This document shows, one piece after another, positions 62,101 to 64,000 of a stretch of DNA of 64,000 bases. This DNA is from Artemia franciscana (Eukaryota; Arthropoda; Branchiopoda; Anostraca; Artemiidae), in the NCBI RefSeq assembly GCF_032884065.1, contig NC_088868.1, positions 11,470,335-11,534,334 of the forward strand. Reading direction: 5' to 3'. Position 1 is the first letter of the stretch. Each line of letters begins with the position of its first letter. The position numbers and the translations under genes are program-made. The notes under the pieces were generated by a model, which worked only from the letters and a program-made list of their open reading frames with translations, had not been told where the DNA came from and made no database searches.

Positions 62101-63815
62101 AGAGATATTTAATAATCCGAGGTAAAATTAAAAAAAGTTTACAAACATTACGAGAGCAAAAATAGTTAAATAGAGACAATAGAACAGTGAGCTCCCCCTC
62201 CCCTCCGCCTTTAAAAATAGACTATTCCTGCAGACCATAGTCGAAACACTGCATGTTCTACACATATAAACGCAAAAAAAAAAAAAAAAAAAAAAATCAG
62301 AAATTACATAGACGCAGATTTTAGTCCCTATCCAAAAGGGTTTAATATTGCCTTTAAATTTCGCTAAAGTTTTTGGTTTTCATATTTTTTTTTTTATAAA
62401 TTTCATTTGAGTCTAACAGTTAAGATGAGTTAAAAAGTTGATGGTGAAGTATACTATGACGTTGTTTCGACGGAATGCGATCTAAACTAACGAACATTTT
62501 GTGGAGATTGGCACGAAAACTAAACACAAAATGACATTCTTAAAAAGTAAATCGTAATAGGTAAGTATTTTTCTGTACAAGAAAGATTTGTTGTTTTTTT
62601 ACAAGTTGGTTCCTATTGGAATTCATAAAAGAGCCTAAATTCGTGTTAGATTTTGACATTAGTAAATTTTTATACCTGATTTTTTTATTTATTAGTTCAT
62701 TTAAAAGTTATAAGTAAGTTATCACTTCTTTCTTTATAAGTTAATCCCTATAAAACTGAAGAAAGCTAATTTTTTCCTTATACAAAAATCGAGAAAACTT
62801 AGTTAAAAATATTCACCATTTTTGCACTTACATTATTTATAGCTATTTCTAAAATACAAGAAGCAAATAAAAAACAAATGTTTGAAACACAAAACAAACA
62901 TTCATAAGTCTCAGTTCAGGTACAGCACCGTTGCTGAGAAGATAATATAAGAGAATATCAGTCTTCAACTAGGGCTTATTCCGTCACCTAATGTCAAGAC
63001 AATAAACAAAGGAGATTGGATAGTTTTTAGTGTGCATTTCTTTTATTTTTTTTGTTTCTTATGTTGAGATTCTGGAAGGTGTGAAGGCATAGCGTTGAAA
63101 ATATTTTATTGGTAAATTTTTTGTTTATTCTTTGTTTTACCCCTTTTTCTTCCTGGCCACGGAGCCTTACGGGGGAGACTATGTCCAAGTGTTTTTGTAG
63201 CATACTTATCGTTGAATAAACGCTAAGCTCTGAGAATAAAACAATACAGCATTTACTGTCTTTTGAACTGCCCTCTAGCAAATAATTCTTCATCTGAAGC
63301 TCTTTTCTTTGCATTTATTTTCTACAACCAAGTCTAAATTTGGTGCATGTGCGCGATGATTTGTTAATTTTCCAAAATAAATATCTTACCTTATAAAAAA
63401 GGTGATTTCAGAATTTTTAACAACATTTTTAAAAGAAGTAAATTGACAAGTAAATAGAATACAACAAAATGAGTTACTCACCTTTGGATTTAGGCCGTTT
63501 TTCAATTTTGTCTTTCGTTCTATTCTTATCTACCCGTTTTTCTATAGCCACTTTCTCTTCGACCTCTACTTCCTCCTCCTCATCTTTAACCTCACCTTCC
63601 TCTTCTTCAGATTCTTCTTCTGATTCTGATTCACTACTGCTCATCTCTACTTCGCTCTCACTTGACGATGAGTATATCCTTTTCTCAGCGACCTGAGATG
63701 GCTCTGGCGTAATCAGTTTCTGTTTTTCTTCCCCCTTTTCAACATCACTTTCAGGACTACCTTCCCGCTTTTCCTCGTCTGATTCTGGAGGAGTGAGCGG
63801 CTTCATCATTTTTTT
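34020..63815 (-). CDS. Set1: Set1/SETD1 histone H3K4 methyltransferase, C-terminal 596 residues (5' end off window)
   Basis: Catalytic subunit of the COMPASS complex, which methylates histone H3 lysine 4 in the nucleus. Eight minus-strand exons (63815-63482, 61838-61603, 58211-57989, 56014-55784, 53585-53461, 48327-48118, 39914-39657, 34193-34020) all have GT/AG borders and mutually compatible phases, and join into 1,791 nt ending in TAG with no internal stop. In order the protein has an acidic Ser/Glu-rich and basic linker, a LDHPYCLPP segment, the N-SET block ending [10 protein letters not shown], the Win motif (GCARSEGFY) that binds WDR5, [15 protein letters not shown], the SET domain and the post-SET motif. 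The N-terminal RRM and middle region must lie beyond 64,000. Introns of 2-8 kb are full of repeats. Identification as the Set1 class (not Trithorax/MLL) rests on the N-SET block and the sequence of the SET core. Confidence 0.97.
34194..35339. other. Set1 last intron, 3' part
   Basis: 34,660-34,860 is an inverse match to the dispersed family seen at 15.9-16.2 kb (AAACCCAAAACGAACAGAAA). The rest is AT-rich and featureless to me. Confidence 0.5.
35340..37016. repeat. Tandem array of diverged units of about 290 bp
   Basis: The landmarks TTTCATCCCGATCC, GTTTTCCAAGATTTC, 'CAATGTC..C.GGATCTGGTCGG' and 'TTTCATTAAGATC-GATCACCC-TTCGTAAGTTA' recur at about 35.9, 36.2, 36.65 and 36.94 kb, with a partial unit at 35.56 and a deleted one near 36.37. 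Units are C-rich (CCCCCTCCAACTCCCC) and diverged. The short plus-strand ORFs inside are by-products. It lies in the intron that splits the Set1 SET domain. Confidence 0.8.
37190..38710. repeat. 725-bp tandem duplication of A-rich sequence inside the Helitron
   Basis: The landmark ATAAATGACGACACTCAAAG occurs at about 37,825 and 38,550, with the same flanks (AAAATTTTCATCTAAAAAAC before, CACCGGGACACAGGGAGTAT after). Each copy is itself built of short AAAAACTAAAAA- and GGCAAAAACTACAAA-type units. Confidence 0.85.
39170..39226. repeat. (TA)n microsatellite inside the Helitron
   Basis: An uninterrupted TA run of about 50 bp preceding CTATATTCACAGGTGGGACA. It is separate from the TA repeats flanking the Helitron at 37,045-37,101 and 39,380-39,446. 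Confidence 0.9.
39657..39914 (-). CDS. Set1: Set1 exon: SET domain, first part
   Basis: 86 codons, phase 0 to 0, acceptor TTTTAG, donor AAT|GTAAGT. It encodes [20 protein letters not shown], then [27 protein letters not shown] and [16 protein letters not shown]. These are the SET fold strands, the S-adenosylmethionine-binding face and the start of the NHSCNPNC pseudoknot, which the intron splits between Asn and Pro. Confidence 0.98.
39915..41048. other. Set1 intron upstream of the SET exon, nothing recognised
   Basis: AT-rich, short ORFs only. No element ends identified. Confidence 0.5.
41049..41139. repeat. A72 followed by (AC)n
   Basis: An A homopolymer of about 72 bases at 41,049-41,120, then about nine AC units. 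It could be the tail of a plus-strand retroposon, though the sequence before it is not recognisable as one. The run length may be affected by sequencing error. Confidence 0.85.
41301..41643. other. GC-richer patch open on both strands
   Basis: The minus frame 41,633-41,301 (110 codons) and plus frame 41,395-41,643 (82 codons) overlap. Base composition is clearly less AT-rich than the flanks. I recognise no family. It could be a fragment of an old transposon or processed sequence inside the Set1 intron. Confidence 0.3.
42900..44128 (-). pseudogene. LINE reverse transcriptase remnant
   Basis: 44,128-43,856 contains [20 protein letters not shown] (RT fingers). 43,477-43,289 contains [20 protein letters not shown] followed by [16 protein letters not shown] (RT block 4). 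A shifted frame then gives [10 protein letters not shown] (the catalytic DD block) and [18 protein letters not shown]. Remains of the C-terminal SPHLE...ACPVWHPGD motif follow at about 42,930. Frameshifts and stops make it inactive. Confidence 0.8.
44434..45108 (-). pseudogene. LINE endonuclease domain remnant
   Basis: 45,108-44,773 reads [20 protein letters not shown], with EV as the endonuclease acidic motif, then [21 protein letters not shown] shifted frame, 44,718-44,434, continues with [20 protein letters not shown], the typical TRG-LD-ILTN block of LINE apurinic-type endonucleases. Broken by at least one frameshift. Confidence 0.75.
45313..46720 (-). pseudogene. LINE ORF1 remnant
   Basis: 46,622-46,419 encodes [20 protein letters not shown]...[18 protein letters not shown], a coiled coil. 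45,878-45,675 reads [20 protein letters not shown]...DKCIFDH...KSCNFAHA, with regular Cys/His spacing like CCCH fingers. 45,598 onward is Pro-rich ([16 protein letters not shown]). The coiled coil and the finger region are separated by duplicated sequence and stops. Confidence 0.65.
46085..46550. repeat. Overlapping duplications within LINE ORF1
   Basis: A block of about 100 bp starting GACGAACTC-AGAACGTCAT at 46,085 recurs at 46,275 (offset 190). A neighbouring block, GAATGTTTATCTTCCATAAG, at about 46,183 recurs at about 46,482 (offset about 300). Both are nearly identical, so recent. Confidence 0.85.
47111..48117. other. Set1 intron, no gene recognised
   Basis: Short ORFs only. A 'GTACCTACGCAATGG' start followed by G-rich sequence at 47,630-47,680 resembles the 49,614 element end but lacks a partner. 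Confidence 0.4.
48118..48327 (-). CDS. Set1: Set1 exon: pre-SET linker (REARSNQRR)
   Basis: 70 codons, phase 0 both ends. I placed the start after the pyrimidine-rich acceptor CTGTTTCAG at 48,328, because it is the only nearby AG that keeps phase 0 with the previous exon and opens the whole exon. The end of the peptide, [17 protein letters not shown] and then [10 protein letters not shown], is strongly conserved in Set1. The first 40 residues ([11 protein letters not shown]...) are variable. Confidence 0.9.
48530..48610. mobile_element. Half copy of a MITE also found at 57.48 kb
   Basis: TTTAGTTAGCGCTATTTTGA then GCCAATCAGGTTCTTCGTAG matches the left half of 57,478-57,592. The right inverted half is not recognisable. 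Confidence 0.5.
48611..49224. other. Set1 intron, nothing recognised
   Basis: AT-rich sequence between a MITE half-copy and an RTE fragment. Confidence 0.45.
49225..49320 (+). mobile_element. RTE-type LINE 3' end fragment
   Basis: TGGATTGGGATGGAGGAGGA ... TGTGTTGGCCTAAGGCAGTT ... GTGAGTTGTTAGTAGTAGCA matches the last about 90 bp of the 58.5-59.6 kb LINE (GATTGGGATGGAGGAGTGTA). Strongly 5' truncated. Confidence 0.7.
49614..50272. mobile_element. Possible non-autonomous DNA element with 14-16-bp inverted ends
   Basis: CTGGCAGGTACGCAGG at 49,612 and the inverse of CCTGCGTACGTGCCTG at about 50,258-50,273 match at 14 of 16. Both ends carry a G/C homopolymer next to the terminus. No ORF and no clear target duplication. 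Confidence 0.4.
50273..50390 (+). other. Short coding-like frame, unrecognised
   Basis: Just outside the element above, the plus strand reads [20 protein letters not shown] then ARAAIATI and a stop near 50,388. The composition is protein-like, but it is only about 36 codons and I know no match. Confidence 0.2.
50391..51815. other. Set1 intron, nothing recognised
   Basis: Contains C-, A-, T- and G-homopolymers (about 50,450, 51,000, 51,234-51,260). Short ORFs only. Confidence 0.45.
51816..52042. repeat. Minisatellite, 22/23-bp unit, about ten copies
   Basis: The unit is GCAGCAGTAGCTTCTTTTCG plus TGT or TTT, with TAGC/TAAC variants and one shortened unit near 52,010. In a Set1 intron. Confidence 0.9.
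52165..52671 (-). pseudogene. Unrecognised frame-shifted coding-like region
   Basis: Two successive minus frames (82 codons ending near 52,423; 73 codons 52,386-52,165) have balanced amino-acid composition ([40 protein letters not shown]). Neither matches anything I know. They do not fit the Set1 exon chain by phase or content. Confidence 0.2.
52672..53460. other. Set1 intron, nothing recognised
   Basis: No coding or repeat structure identified next to the Win-motif exon donor at 53,460. Confidence 0.5.
53461..53585 (-). CDS. Set1: Set1 exon: Win motif
   Basis: Two bases plus 41 codons. The sequence reads [20 protein letters not shown], then [20 protein letters not shown]. The GCARSEGFY core is the WDR5-interaction (Win) motif of Set1/SETD1. 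Acceptor CTTTAG, donor AAG|GTGAGT. Confidence 0.96.
53671..54215. repeat. Tandem repeat, about 145-bp unit, 3.7 copies
   Basis: Each unit starts AATATTCTACTGGAATTAAA, includes ACCATACCCTA-GCAGTAATT and CCGAAACCACAACCCTGAAA, and ends in AATATTATAAAAATTATTAT. Starts are at about 53,671, 53,814, 53,959 and 54,114. In a Set1 intron. Confidence 0.9.
54216..55783. other. Set1 intron, nothing recognised
   Basis: AT-rich with poly-purine patches (about 54,960-55,020). A CAGGGTTGCC near 55,513 looks like a hAT terminus but has no partner. Confidence 0.45.
55784..56014 (-). CDS. Set1: Set1 exon: N-SET domain
   Basis: 77 codons' worth of sequence with split codons at both ends, acceptor ATTTTAG, donor CGG|GTAAGT. 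The peptide runs through [37 protein letters not shown] and [14 protein letters not shown]. This is the N-SET domain, which in Set1 enzymes contacts other COMPASS subunits and is needed for activity. Confidence 0.96.
56015..57477. other. Set1 intron: short duplication, otherwise nothing recognised
   Basis: 56,425-56,540 holds two copies (period about 77 bp) of GATAAAGGATAAAAATC-TTC-GAGCCATTGCTG...AGGGCGT. Other short ORFs are unassigned. Confidence 0.5.
57478..57592. mobile_element. 115-bp palindromic MITE
   Basis: Starts TTAACTAGCGTTAAATTGAA then CCAATC and ends GATTGGCTAAATTTAGCCCT then AGTTAA. The two halves are inverse copies with a few mismatches and small indels, meeting near 57,535. 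The TTAA at the ends could be the target duplication. Confidence 0.7.
57989..58211 (-). CDS. Set1: Set1 exon: LLSLAEG / LDHPYCLPP block
   Basis: 74 codons plus one base, acceptor AATTTTAG, donor GAG|GTAAAA. It contains [13 protein letters not shown] and [15 protein letters not shown], short motifs kept just upstream of N-SET in animal SETD1 proteins, separated by a Gly/Ser-rich stretch. The other two frames are also largely open here, but only this one continues the chain. Confidence 0.9.
58480..59575 (+). mobile_element. RTE-type LINE, 5'-truncated and decayed
   Basis: The plus strand encodes RT segments [40 protein letters not shown] then [11 protein letters not shown] (58,501-58,695), [12 protein letters not shown] in a shifted frame, [40 protein letters not shown] and a 3' part to about 59,570. 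Much of RT blocks 4-5 (including the catalytic DD block) is deleted near 58,870. Inactive. It is opposite in strand to Set1, in whose intron it sits. Confidence 0.85.
59576..61602. other. Set1 intron, weak coding-like scraps
   Basis: 61,265-61,400 (plus) reads [20 protein letters not shown] then [12 protein letters not shown], which resembles the N-terminal coiled segment of some retrotransposon gag proteins; low confidence. 60,315-60,566 has overlapping frames on both strands. Nothing else seen. Confidence 0.3.
61603..61838 (-). CDS. Set1: Set1 exon: linker before N-SET
   Basis: Two bases plus 78 codons, acceptor TTACTAG, donor ACG|GTATGA. The peptide starts [20 protein letters not shown], continues with a Lys/Arg patch ([17 protein letters not shown]) and ends DKTSDIQT. 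It is disordered in character. The phases match both neighbouring exons exactly. Confidence 0.82.
61839..63481. other. Set1 intron, nothing recognised
   Basis: AT-rich with an A-run at 62,274-62,296. No element or exon signal found; the surrounding exons join in phase without needing another. Confidence 0.5.
63482..63815 (-). CDS. Set1: Set1 exon: acidic Ser/Glu-rich linker
   Basis: 111 codons plus one base, acceptor TTTTGCAG, donor AAAG|GTGAGT. The peptide is low-complexity: a [11 protein letters not shown] start, then Glu/Ser tracts ([17 protein letters not shown]) and a basic end (KRPKSK). It resembles the disordered acidic region upstream of N-SET in Set1 proteins. It is assigned to Set1 by strand, phase (one base left over, completed by the next exon) and position, not by a conserved fold. 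Confidence 0.8.
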
Positions 63816-63837
63816 CTGCAAAATTACGTCAAAAATT

Positions 63838-63980
<143 letters not shown>

Positions 63981-64000
63981 AGTAAGACGGCACTAGACCC

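Noticed and set aside
63469-63696. Ser-rich plus-strand ORF at 63.5 kb
   Set aside because: It is the antisense of the Glu/Ser tracts of the Set1 exon (GAA/TCT-type codons read backwards).

Overview
The window is eukaryotic nuclear DNA: AT-rich, with small exons separated by very long introns bounded by GT/AG sites, and dense in transposon relics and tandem repeats. Two conserved host genes can be assembled by splicing, both on the minus strand. (1) A DJ-1/PARK7 orthologue has five coding exons between 23,647 and 7,397, keeps reading frame across every junction and gives 193 codons. (2) The 3' part of a Set1/SETD1-type histone H3K4 methyltransferase has eight exons between 63,815 and 34,020. 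They join in frame to 596 codons: acidic linker, N-SET, WDR5-binding (Win) motif, SET and post-SET. Its 5' end (RRM region) lies beyond the right edge. The protein sequences are animal-like and most resemble arthropods. The repeat style (RTE and CR1/Jockey-like LINEs, hAT relics, Helitrons in TA repeats) makes me think of a crustacean, but that is an impression.

Layout. 1-7.3 kb: copies of a dispersed repeat family with 'CCTCGCTCTTTA' ends, plus unrecognised sequence and tandem repeats. 7.4-23.6 kb: DJ-1, whose introns carry tandem repeats, a ZMYM1-like hAT fragment and a decayed transposase-like repeat. 20.2-26.5 kb: a large inverted repeat of two inactive hAT relics, each carrying the same tRNA-derived SINE. 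The DJ-1 start exon lies in the spacer, 34 bp from the right arm. 28.27 kb: a decayed second copy of the DJ-1 first exon. 30.2-31.9 kb: an RTE fragment and a second copy of the transposase-like repeat. 31.88-33.67 kb: a minisatellite of about 65 units of 27/28 bp that is free of stops in all three forward frames. 34.0-63.8 kb: Set1. The 5.5-kb intron that splits its SET core holds a 290-bp-unit tandem array and an intact-ended non-autonomous Helitron inside a TA repeat. The next intron (8.2 kb) holds a degenerate CR1/Jockey-like LINE. Further introns hold MITEs, minisatellites and an RTE fragment.

Function. DJ-1 (oxidative-stress response/deglycase-type fold) and Set1 (catalytic subunit of COMPASS) are unrelated genes that happen to be neighbours. 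Nothing suggests an operon or a shared pathway. Most of the window is repeat-derived. The points most worth pursuing are the transposon-bracketed DJ-1 5' end with a decayed twin exon, the three-frame-open minisatellite beside the Set1 3' end, and the nested Helitron inside a palindromic TA element.
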